Part shown: positions 13,112-23,615 of the stretch, piece by piece
How positions within the stretch are numbered: the stretch's first letter is position 1
Layout: every line of letters starts with the position of its first letter
DNA from: an alpha proteobacterium SCGC AAA536-K22
Lineage (GTDB): Bacteria; Pseudomonadota; Alphaproteobacteria; Puniceispirillales; Marisalimonadaceae
Assembly (NCBI GenBank): GCA_000421325.1
Contig: ATWQ01000017.1
Location: 1-37,330 of the forward strand
DNA: 37,330 bases
Direction: 5' to 3'
Translations under genes and position numbers: made by a program
Notes under the pieces: generated by a model
What the model saw: the letters and a program-made list of their open reading frames with translations, nothing else
The model's database searches: none
Told to the model about the DNA's origin: nothing

Positions 13112-15985
13112 ATGCCTACAACCCTTGAATCAAATCAATTTTTAAAAGTTCGAAGTGCTAACGAACATAATTTAAAAAACGTTGATATTAATATACCAAA
13201 AAATAAATTAATTGTTATGACTGGGGTTTCTGGTTCTGGTAAGAGCTCTCTTGCTTTTGATACTATTTATGCAGAGGGGCAAAGAAGATATGTAGAATCA
13301 CTTTCAGCATATGCGAGACAATTCTTACAAATGATGCAAAAGCCTAATGTAGAATCTATTGAGGGGTTGTCACCTGCAATTTCAATAGAGCAAAAATCTA
13401 CTAATAAAAACCCAAGATCTACGGTTGGTACAGTAACTGAGATATATGATTACATGAGACTATTATGGGCAAGAGTAGGTGTTCCATATTCTCCAGCAAC
13501 AGGTTTGCCTATAGAAAGTCAAACTGTTAGTCAAATGGTGGACAAAATTTATAAGAAAGAAGAAAATACTAAAATTTATATTCTTTCTCCAATTGTAAGA
13601 GGAAGAAAAGGTGAATACAGAAAAGAATTTATAGATTTAAGAAAAAAAGGCTTTCAAAGACTTAGAATAAACAATGAATTTTATGATATCGAAGAGTTAC
13701 CAACTTTAGACAGGTACAAAAAACATGACATTGAAGTTGTAATTGATAGAGTAATAATAAAAAAATCTACTGAACAAGAAAATAAAGATTTACTTCAAAG
13801 GCTTGCAGATTCGGTTGAGCTTTCATTACAATTATCTGATGGTTTATTATACATCTTAGAAGTAGATACAAATAAAAAAGAAATCTATTCCTCTAATTTT
13901 TCTTGTCCTGAAAGTGGCTTCACGATTGATGAAATTGAACCTAGGATTTTTTCTTTTAATAACCCTGCTGGTGCATGTGACAAGTGTGATGGATTAGGTA
14001 ATGCCGTAGCATTTGATGTTAAACTTGTAGTCCCCAATGAAGCCATAACTTTAAGAGATGGTGCCATAGCTCCTTGGGCTTTAAACACAAGCAAATTATA
14101 CGTGCAAACACTTCAATCATTGGCAAAACATTATAAGTTCGATATTGACAACAAATTTTCAGATCTTTCAGACGATATAAAACAAAAGCTTTTATATGGT
14201 TCTGGTGAAGAAAAAATTGAAATCGTTTATAATGATGGGACAAGAGTATATAGATCTAACAAGGCATTTGAAGGTGTTATTCCAAATTTAGCCAGAAGAT
14301 TAAAAGAAAGTGAAAGTAAGTGGGTTAAAGAAGAACTTGGTAGGTTTCAATCTGATAAAGATTGTGAAAAATGCAACGGTAAAAGACTTAAATTAGAAAC
14401 TTTATCGATAAAAATTAATAAAAAAGATATTGCAGATGTCTCTAGACTTACAATAGAAGATGCAAGAGCCTGGTTTTTAAACCTAAATAAAATACTCAAT
14501 GAACAAGAATTAGAAATCTCAAAGCAAGTTTTAAAAGAAATAAATGATAGACTAGGTTTTTTAACAAGTGTCGGCCTTTCTTATTTATCAATTTCAAGAA
14601 ATAGTGGAACTTTATCTGGAGGAGAAAGTCAAAGAATACGTTTGGCTAGTCAAATTGGTTCTGGTTTATCGGGAGTATTATACGTACTTGACGAACCAAG
14701 TATAGGATTACATCAAAGAGATAATGAGAGATTATTACATACATTACAAAAATTAAGAGATCTTGGAAATACTGTTATAGTTGTTGAGCATGATGAAGAA
14801 GCTATTTTAATTGCAGATCATGTTGTTGACATTGGCCCTGGTGCTGGAATTAATGGCGGAAAAATAATAGCTGAAGGAACACCTCAAGAAGTTAAGGATA
14901 ATAAAAACAGTATTACCGGAAATTATCTCTCTGGTATTCAAAAAATAGAAGTTCCTAAAAAACGAAGAAAAGTCAATCCAAATAAACATATTATTCTAAG
15001 AGGAGCTTCTGGTAACAACCTTCAAAATGTTGATGTGGAATTTCCCTTAGGAATTTTGACATGTGTGACAGGCGTCTCTGGTGGTGGAAAATCTACATTA
15101 GTAATACAAACGCTTCAAAAAAGTTTATCTAAAATTTTAAATGGTAATAGCTCAATGCCATCACCTTATAAATCAATAAATGGAATTTCACAAATTGATA
15201 AAATAATAGATATCGATCAATCACCTATTGGAAGAACTCCAAGATCTAACCCTGCAACTTACACTGGAGCCTTTAATCATATTAGAGATTGGTTTGCAGG
15301 TTTACCTGAAGCAAAAGCGAGAGGTTATTTACCAGGCAGATTTTCATTTAATGTAAAAGGTGGAAGATGTGAAGCTTGTCAAGGTGACGGAGTAATTAAA
15401 ATTGAAATGCATTTCTTACCTGACGTATATGTTAAATGCGATCAATGTAAAGGCAAAAGATATAATAGAGAAACTCTTGATGTAAAATGGAGGGATAAAT
15501 CTATTTCAGATGTTTTGGATATGACAGTTTCTGAAGGAGCAGATCTTTTTAAAGCTGTTCCATTGATCTACGAAAAATTAGAAACACTACAGAGAGTAGG
15601 TTTAGGATATATTAAAATTGGGCAACGTTCTACAACATTGTCTGGAGGAGAGGCTCAAAGAATAAAGCTTGCAAAAGAATTATCAAGAAAAGGAACCGGC
15701 AGAACCATTTATATATTAGATGAGCCAACAACTGGTCTACATTTTCATGATATAAAAAAACTTTTAGAAGTGATGCAAGAACTTGTAGATAATGGAAATA
15801 CAATGATTGTGATTGAACATAATCTTGATGTTATTAAAACAGCAGATCATATAATTGATTTGGGTCCTGAGGGAGGTGACAAAGGAGGATATATAGTTGC
15901 TCAAGGAACTCCTGAAGAAGTAGCTGAAGTTAAAGAAAGTCATACAGGACTTTTTTTAAAAAAATTATTAGATAGTAAAAAGTAG
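13112..15985 (+). CDS. uvrA: Excinuclease ABC subunit A
   Basis: A 957-residue damage-sensing ATPase of nucleotide excision repair that loads UvrB on lesions. It has two ABC modules: Walker A GVSGSGKS (38-45) with signature LSGGESQ near 501, and Walker A GVSGGGKS near 655 with LSGGEAQ near 843. The C-terminal zinc site CEACQGDG...CDQCKG is complete. The first zinc site shows CPESG before ACDKCDG, so one of the four usual cysteines is serine; from memory this is common in alphaproteobacteria. The ATG at 13112 lies about 60 bases after a possible -35 TTGACT (13043-13048). trmFO follows after a single base, so the two are cotranscribed. Confidence 0.97.
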   Translation: MPTTLESNQFLKVRSANEHNLKNVDINIPKNKLIVMTGVSGSGKSSLAFDTIYAEGQRRYVESLSAYARQFLQMMQKPNVESIEGLSPAISIEQKSTNKNPRSTVGTVTEIYDYMRLLWARVGVPYSPATGLPIESQTVSQMVDKIYKKEENTKIYILSPIVRGRKGEYRKEFIDLRKKGFQRLRINNEFYDIEELPTLDRYKKHDIEVVIDRVIIKKSTEQENKDLLQRLADSVELSLQLSDGLLYILEVDTNKKEIYSSNFSCPESGFTIDEIEPRIFSFNNPAGACDKCDGLGNAVAFDVKLVVPNEAITLRDGAIAPWALNTSKLYVQTLQSLAKHYKFDIDNKFSDLSDDIKQKLLYGSGEEKIEIVYNDGTRVYRSNKAFEGVIPNLARRLKESESKWVKEELGRFQSDKDCEKCNGKRLKLETLSIKINKKDIADVSRLTIEDARAWFLNLNKILNEQELEISKQVLKEINDRLGFLTSVGLSYLSISRNSGTLSGGESQRIRLASQIGSGLSGVLYVLDEPSIGLHQRDNERLLHTLQKLRDLGNTVIVVEHDEEAILIADHVVDIGPGAGINGGKIIAEGTPQEVKDNKNSITGNYLSGIQKIEVPKKRRKVNPNKHIILRGASGNNLQNVDVEFPLGILTCVTGVSGGGKSTLVIQTLQKSLSKILNGNSSMPSPYKSINGISQIDKIIDIDQSPIGRTPRSNPATYTGAFNHIRDWFAGLPEAKARGYLPGRFSFNVKGGRCEACQGDGVIKIEMHFLPDVYVKCDQCKGKRYNRETLDVKWRDKSISDVLDMTVSEGADLFKAVPLIYEKLETLQRVGLGYIKIGQRSTTLSGGEAQRIKLAKELSRKGTGRTIYILDEPTTGLHFHDIKKLLEVMQELVDNGNTMIVIEHNLDVIKTADHIIDLGPEGGDKGGYIVAQGTPEEVAEVKESHTGLFLKKLLDSKK

Positions 15986-15986
15986 T

Positions 15987-17345
15987 ATGAATAATAAAAA
16001 TAAAATTAATATTATTGGTGGTGGTTTAGCTGGATGCGAAGCTGCTTACCAAATTTCTAAATTAGGAATTCATGTTGACTTATATGAAATGAGGCCAAAG
16101 ACTAAAACTGAAGCTCATAATACAGAATATTTAGGTGAATTAGTTTGTTCTAATTCTTTTAGATCAGATGATAAAGAGTTCAATGCTGTTGGGGTCTTAC
16201 ACGAAGAATTAAGAATGTCAGACTCATTAATTATGAAAACTGCTGATTTGAATAAAGTGCCAGCGGGATCGGCTTTAGCCGTTGACAGGGATGATTTTGC
16301 CAAACAAATAAATAATATTATCAGAAGTAATTCAAAAATAAATATTATAAATGAAGAAGTTAAACACCTTGATGAATTTGAGGATCAAATAGTAATTGTT
16401 TGTACGGGGCCATTAACATCCAGTCATTTAACAGAATATATTAAAAAAAAGACGTCTGAAAATTCATTAGCTTTTTATGACGCCATAGCACCAATTGTTT
16501 ATAAAGATACTATTGATATGTCTATAGCTTGGAAACAATCAAGATATGATAAGGGCGACGGAGATGATTATATAAATTGTCCATTGTCAGAAGAACAATA
16601 TTATAAATTTATAGAAAATGTTAAAATAGCTCCTAAAATGGATTTTAAAAACTTCGAAGACACCCCCTTTTTTGAAGGTTGCATGCCCATAGAAGAAATC
16701 ATTAGAAGAGGTGATGAAACATTAAGATTCGGCCCTATGAAACCAGTAGGCCTTACTAACCCCAATAAATCTGAAGAGCCATATGCCATTGTACAATTAA
16801 GGCAAGACAACAAATCTGGTACATTATACAACATTGTTGGTTTTCAAACTAAAATGAAACATAACGCACAAAAAGATGTTTTTAAAACAATACCTGGTTT
16901 AGAAGAAGCTGAATTTGCAAGACTTGGCGGTCTTCACAGAAATACATTTATAAAGTCTCCTAAATTATTGGATCCATATTTGCGTTTAAAAAAATCTCCA
17001 AATATTATATTTTCTGGACAAATTACTGGTGTAGAAGGTTATGTAGAATCTTCCGCTATAGGTTTGATTTCAGGCATGATCGCTGCTCATGATTTTAAAA
17101 ATATTAATTTCAAATTACCTCCAGAGAATACAGCGCATGGCGCTTTATTGAAGCATATTACAATGAATGCAAATCCAGAAACCTTCCAACCTATGAATAT
17201 TAACTTTGGTTTAATGCCTGACATTAACATTACTGGAGAGATTAGTAATAAAAAAAAGTATTTAAAAGGAAGAGAAAAGAAAAAATTGCAAGCTGTTAAC
17301 GCATTAAGCTCATTTAAAAAATGGGCAGAAGAAATTAATATTTAA
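15987..17345 (+). CDS. trmFO: Methylenetetrahydrofolate-tRNA-(uracil-5-)-methyltransferase
   Basis: A 452-residue FAD enzyme that makes 5-methyluridine at position 54 of tRNAs using methylene-tetrahydrofolate. The N-terminal dinucleotide-binding motif is INIIGGGLAGCEAAYQISKLG (8-28). Family blocks follow: YEMRPKTKTEAHNTEYLGELVCSNSFRSD (33-61), AGSALAVDRDDFA, FEGCMPIEEI.RRGDETLRFGPMKPVGL and GGLHRNTFI. Length fits the family. It begins one base after the uvrA stop and its own stop overlaps the secF stop on the other strand by four bases (TTAA, 17342-17345). Confidence 0.96.
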   Translation: MNNKNKINIIGGGLAGCEAAYQISKLGIHVDLYEMRPKTKTEAHNTEYLGELVCSNSFRSDDKEFNAVGVLHEELRMSDSLIMKTADLNKVPAGSALAVDRDDFAKQINNIIRSNSKINIINEEVKHLDEFEDQIVIVCTGPLTSSHLTEYIKKKTSENSLAFYDAIAPIVYKDTIDMSIAWKQSRYDKGDGDDYINCPLSEEQYYKFIENVKIAPKMDFKNFEDTPFFEGCMPIEEIIRRGDETLRFGPMKPVGLTNPNKSEEPYAIVQLRQDNKSGTLYNIVGFQTKMKHNAQKDVFKTIPGLEEAEFARLGGLHRNTFIKSPKLLDPYLRLKKSPNIIFSGQITGVEGYVESSAIGLISGMIAAHDFKNINFKLPPENTAHGALLKHITMNANPETFQPMNINFGLMPDINITGEISNKKKYLKGREKKKLQAVNALSSFKKWAEEINI

Positions 17346-18289
17346 TTATTTCTTTCGTACTCTGGGATATTTGATTGGTCGTCTACTTTATCTCCTTTAT
17401 TAATTTTAAAAAAGGTCAACAAAGAAACAGCTACAAATATTGAAGAAAATGTTCCTATTAATACTCCCCAAATCATTGCAAGAGCAAAATCTGATAACAC
17501 AGCACCACCAAAAAAGAAAATTATAAACAAAGCTATTAAAGTAGTGACTGATGTTATGACAGTTCTAGATAGGGTTTCGTTAATAGATTTATTATAAATA
17601 AAGTAATGATCTTTTGACTTATATCTTCTTAAATTTTCTCTTACTCGATCAAAAATAACCACAGTATCATTTATGGAATATCCAGCGGTGGTTAAAATTG
17701 CCGCTATTGTAGCGAGATTGAACTCTAATTGGAGGATGGAAAAAAGCCCAACTGTAGTTAATACATCATGTGTAAGAGCAATAATTGCCGCAATCGAAAA
17801 TTGCCATTCAAATCTAAACCAAATATAAACCATAATTGATAACAATGCTAAAGAAACAGCTAACATTCCAGCGGTTTTTAACTCATCACCAACAACTGGA
17901 CCAACGAATTCAGATCTTCTTACGGTGTAATCTTTACTAGTTAAAGATTTAACTTTTTCAATCATAGCGATTTGTTGTTTTTGATCTCCGTCTTGTTTTT
18001 GAATTCTAACTAAAAAATCTGATTCTTTACCAAAATTTTGTATTGAGACCTCTCCAGCATTTAGAGAGGAAACTTTTTTTCTTAGGTCATCAATATTGGC
18101 AGTATTCGAAGTGTTACTTCTTAATTCTAGTAATATTCCCCCCTTAAAATCAATGCCATAATTTAAATTATTAATTAATAAGCTTATAAAAGTTCCTATG
18201 ATAATTATCGTTGAAAAAATAAATGCAATTTTTTTAAAACGTAAAAAATCAAAGTTTGTATTATTTGGAATTAATCTTAATAATTTCAT
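17342..18289 (-). CDS. secF: Protein translocase subunit SecF
   Basis: An inner-membrane RND-type protein (315 residues from the chosen start) that works with SecD and YajC to help SecYEG export proteins using the proton gradient. It has the first periplasmic block NYGIDFKGGILLELR and the membrane motif TAGYSINDTVVIFDRVREN, both diagnostic of SecF, and six predicted helices. I start it at ATG 18289, eleven bases after the secD stop and preceded by AAGGTTA; an upstream in-frame codon at 18349 would give 20 extra residues overlapping secD and is unlikely. It ends overlapping the trmFO stop. Confidence 0.95.
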   Translation of the reverse strand: MKLLRLIPNNTNFDFLRFKKIAFIFSTIIIIGTFISLLINNLNYGIDFKGGILLELRSNTSNTANIDDLRKKVSSLNAGEVSIQNFGKESDFLVRIQKQDGDQKQQIAMIEKVKSLTSKDYTVRRSEFVGPVVGDELKTAGMLAVSLALLSIMVYIWFRFEWQFSIAAIIALTHDVLTTVGLFSILQLEFNLATIAAILTTAGYSINDTVVIFDRVRENLRRYKSKDHYFIYNKSINETLSRTVITSVTTLIALFIIFFFGGAVLSDFALAMIWGVLIGTFSSIFVAVSLLTFFKINKGDKVDDQSNIPEYERNN

Positions 18290-18299
18290 TTGTATAACC

Positions 18300-19862
18300 T
18301 TAAAATAAAATATTATTGATATTTTTTTTCTTTGAATAAAATAAAACAAGATACTTTGTTATGACAATCGCAGTAAACATAGAGGTAGCTATACCTATCA
18401 TCAAAGTTACAGAAAAACCTTTAATAGGACCACTTCCAAATGAAAATAGAGCAAGAGCAGCAAATAATGTTGTTAAATTAGCATCAATAATCGTTGATAT
18501 TGCTCTTTGAAAACCAGCTTCAATAGCATCTACAAACTTTCTACCTGAATTAAATTCTTCTTTTATTCGTTCAAAAATTAAAACGTTTGCATCTACAGCC
18601 ATGCCCATAGTTAAAACTATTCCAGCAATACCTGGCAATGTAAGCGTCGCTTGTATCAAGCTTAGTAACGCTATAATAAAAATTATATTACAGAAAAGAG
18701 CAATATTGGCAAAAACTCCAAATATACCATAAGTTATTAACATAAAAACCATAACTGCTATTAAGCCAATTATACTTGCTATTTTACCTGATGAAATTGA
18801 ATCACTTCCCAAACCTGGCCCAACTGAACGTTCTTCTAGAATTATCATTGGTGCGGGCAATGCACCTGATCTCAGAACCAAAGCTAAATCATTTGTTTCT
18901 TGAACCGAAAATGCTCCTGTTATTTGACCACTTGAAAAAATCTGAGTTTGAATAACTGGAGCGCTAACAACTTTACCATCGAGCACAATTGCAAAAGCTC
19001 TACCAACATGTTTCCCAGTCACTCTTCCAAATTTTTTGCCACCTAATGGTGACAATTGAAATGAAACAGAGGGGCTATTATTTCTATCAAACGTTGGACT
19101 AGCATCTTTTAACATTTCTCCAGAAACCATTATCCTTTTATTTACCATATATAAACGATCTGAGTTTTTATCTTCCTCTAGAACAACATAACCTGGAGGA
19201 GATTTTGAATCTTTGTTTATATCTTCAGACAAAATAGTAGGATGAACCAATTGAAAGTTTAACTTTGCAGTTTTCCCAAGTAATTTTTTTATACGACTTG
19301 GATCATCTAAACCTGGTAACTGGACAATTATTCTATCTATTCCTTGTTGCTGAATACTAGGCTCATTAGTTCCAGTTTCGTCTATTCTTCTTCTAACTAT
19401 TTCTATTGCTTGCGCCATTGTTGTTTTAGTAATTTTTTGTTTATTAGCATCAGAAAATTTAATTTGAAAATTATTAGTATTAATCTCAATAATCAAATTT
19501 TTATCTAACTTTAATATTGCAGATTTTATTTGTTCGACAGATGAACCTGTTCTCATTTCAAATGAAACATAATCTTCTTTTACACTCAATTTCTTATAAC
19601 CAATTTTAGCTTTTCTAAGTGTAGACCTAATGTCAGACGTTAAAGATTCCAATTTTTCTGCAAATACCACATTCATATTCGCCTTTAAAAGAAGATATGA
19701 TCCACCTTTTAAATCTAAACCAAGATTAATTTTTTTCCCTGGTAGAAAATTAAATGAATTATTTTGCACTGAACTACTAAAAAAATTAGGTGCAGCATAT
19801 AGAAGACCTAAAAAAACACTAAATAGTATAAGAATAATTCTTATTTTAGATAAACTCTTCAT
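18300..19862 (-). CDS. secD: Protein translocase subunit SecD
   Basis: A 520-residue inner-membrane partner of SecF in the SecDF accessory complex. An N-terminal helix (RIILILFSVFLGLLYAAPNFF) is followed by INLGLDLKGGSYLLLKA (45-61) and a large periplasmic region with AIEIVRRRIDETGTNEPSIQQQG. The C-terminal six-helix block contains TMGMAVDANVLIFERIKEE, which holds the conserved charged residue pair of RND carriers. It starts at ATG 19862, 43 bases after yajC, and is followed directly by secF, so yajC-secD-secF is one operon. Confidence 0.96.
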   Translation of the reverse strand: MKSLSKIRIILILFSVFLGLLYAAPNFFSSSVQNNSFNFLPGKKINLGLDLKGGSYLLLKANMNVVFAEKLESLTSDIRSTLRKAKIGYKKLSVKEDYVSFEMRTGSSVEQIKSAILKLDKNLIIEINTNNFQIKFSDANKQKITKTTMAQAIEIVRRRIDETGTNEPSIQQQGIDRIIVQLPGLDDPSRIKKLLGKTAKLNFQLVHPTILSEDINKDSKSPPGYVVLEEDKNSDRLYMVNKRIMVSGEMLKDASPTFDRNNSPSVSFQLSPLGGKKFGRVTGKHVGRAFAIVLDGKVVSAPVIQTQIFSSGQITGAFSVQETNDLALVLRSGALPAPMIILEERSVGPGLGSDSISSGKIASIIGLIAVMVFMLITYGIFGVFANIALFCNIIFIIALLSLIQATLTLPGIAGIVLTMGMAVDANVLIFERIKEEFNSGRKFVDAIEAGFQRAISTIIDANLTTLFAALALFSFGSGPIKGFSVTLMIGIATSMFTAIVITKYLVLFYSKKKNINNILF

Positions 19863-19905
19863 TTATATCACTTTATTATATGTTTTGAGGCTTTAAGAAC
19901 ATTGG

Positions 19906-20265
19906 TTATTTTTTAGATTTTGGTTTACTTTTATTTTCCGCAGACTTAATTTTTTCTTCACCTCTAACTTCAGAAATCATTTGTCTTGCCAACTCTACAG
20001 TTACACCCGATGAAATTTCTACACTAACTGTTTCAGAACCATCAATTGCTTTAGTAACAACACCAAGAATCCCTCCAGCAGTCAAAACCTTGTTGCCCCT
20101 TTTGAGGCTTTCAACCATTAATTTATGTTGTTTAACTCTTTTTTGTTGGGGTCTTATTAACAAAAAATAAAATATTATAAAAATTAAAATAAATGGTAGA
20201 AGTCCTTGTAAGGAAAATCCTCCAGCTCCCCCTGCTGCAGATTGAGCGAATGCACTTGAAATCAT
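19906..20265 (-). CDS. yajC: Sec translocon accessory protein YajC
   Basis: A small single-span membrane protein (119 residues from the chosen start) found with SecDF. The helix LLPFILIFIIFYFLLIRPQQKR is followed by the family block QHKLMVESLKRGNKVLTAGGILGVV and a lysine-rich tail. I choose ATG 20265, giving MISSAFAQSAAGG, because it has GGAG six bases upstream and resembles other alphaproteobacterial YajC starts; longer starts at ATG 20277 or TTG 20286 are possible. First gene of the yajC-secD-secF operon, divergent from the ATPase gene at 20385. Confidence 0.93.
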   Translation of the reverse strand: MISSAFAQSAAGGAGGFSLQGLLPFILIFIIFYFLLIRPQQKRVKQHKLMVESLKRGNKVLTAGGILGVVTKAIDGSETVSVEISSGVTVELARQMISEVRGEEKIKSAENKSKPKSKK

Positions 20266-20384
20266 TGGTAACTCCATAAAAATCAAAAATTAAGTTAACA
20301 ACTTATATAAAAAAAATCTAATAAAGACCATAGATAAATTCTAAAATATATATATATTACAACTTTAACAATTTGGGCTCACAT

Positions 20385-21251
20385 ATGGTAAATAATGATA
20401 AAACAATATTTTTATTAGAACGCATAGCAAACGCTTTGGATAGATTAGCTCCACCAGAAAAAAAAATAGATAATTTAGATAAAAGCGAAGGTTTTGTTTT
20501 TAACTCAAATTCAGGGCTTATTAGACCAATTGAAGGTATTAATCGAATTCCAATTACACTTCTTCAAGGTATTGAACCACAAAAAAAGTTACTTCTTGAT
20601 AACACACTTAATTTTTCTCAAAACTTAACAGCCAATAATGCGCTCTTGTGGGGAGCGAGAGGAACAGGAAAGTCTTCTTTAGTAAAGGCTGTACATGCAG
20701 AGATTTTATCTAAGACTAAATCTACAGATTTAAAATTAGTTGAGATTCATCGTGAAGACATTGCTGAACTTCCAGAATTACTTTCACTATTATCGCAACA
20801 TAAAAATTATAAATTTATTTTATTATGTGATGATTTATCATTTGATACTGGGGAAAACACTTATAAAAGCCTTAAAGCTGCATTAGATGGTGGAATTGAG
20901 GGAAAGCCTACCAATGTAATTTTTTACGCAACATCCAATAGAAGACACTTAATGCCTAGAGATATGATGGAAAATGAAAGATCAACAGCTATCAATCCAT
21001 CCGAGTCAGTAGAAGAAAAAGTTTCTTTATCAGATAGATTTGGATTATGGATAGGATTTCATAATATGTCTCAGGATACATTCTTAGAAATAGTTTATGC
21101 ATATTGTCATGAGTTTAAAATATCAATAGATAAAACAATTTTAAAATCGGAAGCGCTTGAATGGTCAATCACTAGAGGAGCTAGATCTGGAAGAGTGGCA
21201 TGGCAATTCATACAAGATTTAGCGGGAAGAAATAAAATTAAAATATATTAG
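20385..21251 (+). CDS. AAA+ ATPase of the DUF815 family
   Basis: A 288-residue ATPase whose family occurs next to yajC in many alphaproteobacteria but has no settled function. After an N-terminal helix (LLERIANALDRLAPPE) and a linker comes a Walker A, WGARGTGKSSL (about 89-99), a Walker B-like strand FILLCDDLSF, and the family stretch ATSNRRHLMPRDMMEN followed by LSDRFGLWIGF, which holds sensor and arginine-finger residues. The start is ATG 20385; an in-frame TTG twelve bases upstream is less likely. It is convergent with nlpD, overlapping at the stop codons (TTAG, 21248-21251). Confidence 0.9.
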   Translation: MVNNDKTIFLLERIANALDRLAPPEKKIDNLDKSEGFVFNSNSGLIRPIEGINRIPITLLQGIEPQKKLLLDNTLNFSQNLTANNALLWGARGTGKSSLVKAVHAEILSKTKSTDLKLVEIHREDIAELPELLSLLSQHKNYKFILLCDDLSFDTGENTYKSLKAALDGGIEGKPTNVIFYATSNRRHLMPRDMMENERSTAINPSESVEEKVSLSDRFGLWIGFHNMSQDTFLEIVYAYCHEFKISIDKTILKSEALEWSITRGARSGRVAWQFIQDLAGRNKIKIY

Positions 21252-22156
21252 TTTAGATAATTTACAGGATTAACAGGAGTTCTATTATACCTTAACTGAA
21301 AATGAAATGACTCACTATTAGAGGAGGTAAAAGCTATGATCTCACCTTTTTTAATTATGTCACCTTGTTTTACATTATATTTCCCTAAATTTGAATATGC
21401 TGATAACCAACCATCTTTATGCTTAACAAGTATAAGATTACCAAATTTTTTTATTTGAGATCCAATAAAAGCAATCTTTCCATCATATGCAGAATATATT
21501 GGTCGATTTTCTCCTGATTTTATGTCAATTCCATCATAGTATTGTCCTTTTCCAAATTTACCGAAACTTTTAATAACTTTACCTTTGGCTGGCCAAGTAA
21601 ATTCAGGAGAATTTTTAATTAAGGTATTAATACTTTTATTAAATTTAGTAACTACTGATTTAGATTTATAAACTTTTTCATTAATTATAAGATCAACGAC
21701 AGAATAATCTTTAATTTTTGGAATTAAAATTTTGTTACCAGCAATTAAATTATATGGTTTTTTAAGTTTGTTAAGTTTAATGATATCTAACTTATTAACA
21801 GCGAATTTTTTAGAAATTTTATCAATAGTATCGCCATTACCCAAAATATAGAAATTTTTATTTCTTAAAAATAAAATTTGATTTAACTTCAAATCATAAG
21901 GCTTTAAAAGTTTATTGTCTTCAATAATGTGTCTTGGGATAACATTATACTTATTTGCTATACTATAAATTGTTTCATTTTCTTTTACCAATACCATACC
22001 GTTTAAAGGTATCTTAATTTTACTTAAAACTTCATTTTTATTAAAAACTACAGCTTTTGTCTCAGGCGCATAATTATTTTTTAACTCTTCAACTAAGTTA
22101 TTTGATTGGCAACCAAACATGAACAGAGCTAATATAATTAAAAGAAATTTAAACAA
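21248..22156 (-). CDS. nlpD: NlpD-like lipoprotein with LysM repeats and degenerate LytM domain
   Basis: A 302-residue lipoprotein: signal with lipobox FMFGC (C16), two LysM modules (about 55-98 and 103-148) for peptidoglycan binding, and a LytM/M23 domain from about 190 to the end (FTWPAKGKVIKSFG...NPVNYLN). The metal ligands of active M23 enzymes are lost: YYDGID where HxGxD is expected, YSNLG for YAHL, and SFHFQL for HLHFE. As with E. coli NlpD, it should be an activator of a cell-wall amidase during division, not a hydrolase. The start is TTG 22156 with GGAG eight bases upstream; the ATG further up hits a stop at once. The order surE-pcm-nlpD matches the enterobacterial cluster. Confidence 0.88.
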   Translation of the reverse strand: MFKFLLIILALFMFGCQSNNLVEELKNNYAPETKAVVFNKNEVLSKIKIPLNGMVLVKENETIYSIANKYNVIPRHIIEDNKLLKPYDLKLNQILFLRNKNFYILGNGDTIDKISKKFAVNKLDIIKLNKLKKPYNLIAGNKILIPKIKDYSVVDLIINEKVYKSKSVVTKFNKSINTLIKNSPEFTWPAKGKVIKSFGKFGKGQYYDGIDIKSGENRPIYSAYDGKIAFIGSQIKKFGNLILVKHKDGWLSAYSNLGKYNVKQGDIIKKGEIIAFTSSNSESFHFQLRYNRTPVNPVNYLN

Positions 22157-22206
22157 TTTTAATTCTCCATATTAGATTATTAATATTCCCAAACATTAAA
22201 AATTAT

Positions 22207-22851
22207 TCAATCTTTTTCAGAAATTAATGGTACAAAACTAACTTTACCTAAATCTTCCCAAACATCATCATGTCTGTCATTACCTATTGTTATTTTGATT
22301 AATCTTTGCTGATTTTTTGTCTTTCCTATTGGTACAACACATGAACCATTTACTCTTATTTGATTTAATAATCTATCATCTATTTTTTTAACTGCACAAG
22401 TTATTATCATGTGATCAAAGGGTGCTAATTTTGGCCAACCTAGAAATCCATCTCCAGATTCAGAAATTATATTTGTTAATTTTAGTTTTTTAAAGCAACT
22501 TTGAGCATTAACAAGCAGTGGCTTTATTCGCTCTATTGAGTAAACTCTTCTGGACAAAAGAGATAAAATTGAAGTTTGATAACCTGAACCAGTACCTATT
22601 TCTAAAATCACTTCGTTACCTTTTAATGATAACACCTGTGTCATAAGAGCAACAATGTAAGGTTGACTAATTGTTTGCTCAAAACCAATAGGTAAAGGGT
22701 TGTTTTCATAAGCATATGATTGAAAAGCAGAAGGCAAAAATATTTCTCTTGGAATTTTTTCTATTGCTGAAAGAACATTATTTGATGAAATGCCCATAGA
22801 TCTTAAATCCATTATTAGATTAGCCTTTTGAATTGAACTTTCATATAACAT
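22207..22851 (-). CDS. pcm: Protein-L-isoaspartate O-methyltransferase
   Basis: A 214-residue S-adenosylmethionine enzyme that methylates isoaspartate in aged proteins so that it can revert to aspartate. The cofactor motif is VILEIGTGSGYQTSILSLL (76-94), preceded by PLPIGFEQTISQPYIVALM, the family's active-site block, and followed by VYSIERIKPLL. The length is normal. Its ATG follows the surE stop directly (TAAATG), so translation is coupled. nlpD follows after 50 bases. Confidence 0.95.
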   Translation of the reverse strand: MLYESSIQKANLIMDLRSMGISSNNVLSAIEKIPREIFLPSAFQSYAYENNPLPIGFEQTISQPYIVALMTQVLSLKGNEVILEIGTGSGYQTSILSLLSRRVYSIERIKPLLVNAQSCFKKLKLTNIISESGDGFLGWPKLAPFDHMIITCAVKKIDDRLLNQIRVNGSCVVPIGKTKNQQRLIKITIGNDRHDDVWEDLGKVSFVPLISEKD

Positions 22852-23610
22852 TTAAGATAACTTCAAATTATTTATTACTAAATTATCAGTCAAATTTAAT
22901 AGTAAAGGTGTTATTGAAATTTTATTTTTTTTCAAAGACTCTAAATCTGAATCTAATAAACATTCATCATGATTTATCATTCGCCCTATACTAAATGAAT
23001 TATTATACTTACTAAGGATAATTTCATCTGCCTTTTTTTGAGAAGCTAACTTAGTAAACAAATAATCTTTACTTTTCATAATTTCTGAAAATATAAAAGG
23101 AAAATTAACATTATAAAATTTTGGGATGCCTATATTTAAATCAAGCAGATAATTAAGAACATTCAAAGCATTATTTTTAGAATTCTTGTATGAATAAATA
23201 TCATTATCTCCACCATATTGACTTAATGCAATAGAGTTAATACCTCTAACTGCACCTTCCCATGCTGCGGCAACAGTGCCTGAATAAGACACCTCATCTC
23301 CAACATTACTACCTGCGTTAATACCGCTCAAAATTAGATTAGGTTTATTGGATTTGAAAATATGATTTAAAGCAAAAATCATACAATCTGTAGGTGTTCC
23401 ATCTATAATCCAATTATACTTTGATATTTTTTCAAATTTAATGTTGTTTCTAATAGTTATAGACTTAGATTTTGCTGATTGATTATTTTTGGGAGAAACC
23501 ACATATATATTTTCCCCAAGTTTTTCTGCAATTTCTACTAATACTTTTATACCGATGGCATCAAACCCATCATCATTTGTTATAAGAATATTATTTAATT
23601 TTTTTTTCAT
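22852..23610 (-). CDS. surE: 5'-nucleotidase SurE
   Basis: A 252-residue metal-dependent phosphatase acting on nucleoside monophosphates. The metal-binding start is ILITNDDGFDAIGI (8-21), with NNQSAKSKSIT, DGTPTDCMIFAL and LSGINAGSNVGDEVSYSGTVAAAWEGAVRGINSIALS, all family signatures. The ATG at 23610 comes five bases after the serS stop with no clear ribosome site, so it probably relies on coupling. It is followed without a gap by pcm, an old and widespread gene pairing. Confidence 0.96.
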   Translation of the reverse strand: MKKKLNNILITNDDGFDAIGIKVLVEIAEKLGENIYVVSPKNNQSAKSKSITIRNNIKFEKISKYNWIIDGTPTDCMIFALNHIFKSNKPNLILSGINAGSNVGDEVSYSGTVAAAWEGAVRGINSIALSQYGGDNDIYSYKNSKNNALNVLNYLLDLNIGIPKFYNVNFPFIFSEIMKSKDYLFTKLASQKKADEIILSKYNNSFSIGRMINHDECLLDSDLESLKKNKISITPLLLNLTDNLVINNLKLS

Positions 23611-23615
23611 TTATT

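Noticed and set aside
18290-18349. A longer SecF with 20 extra N-terminal residues
   Set aside because: It overlaps secD, and the internal ATG at 18289 has a ribosome site and gives the family's usual start.
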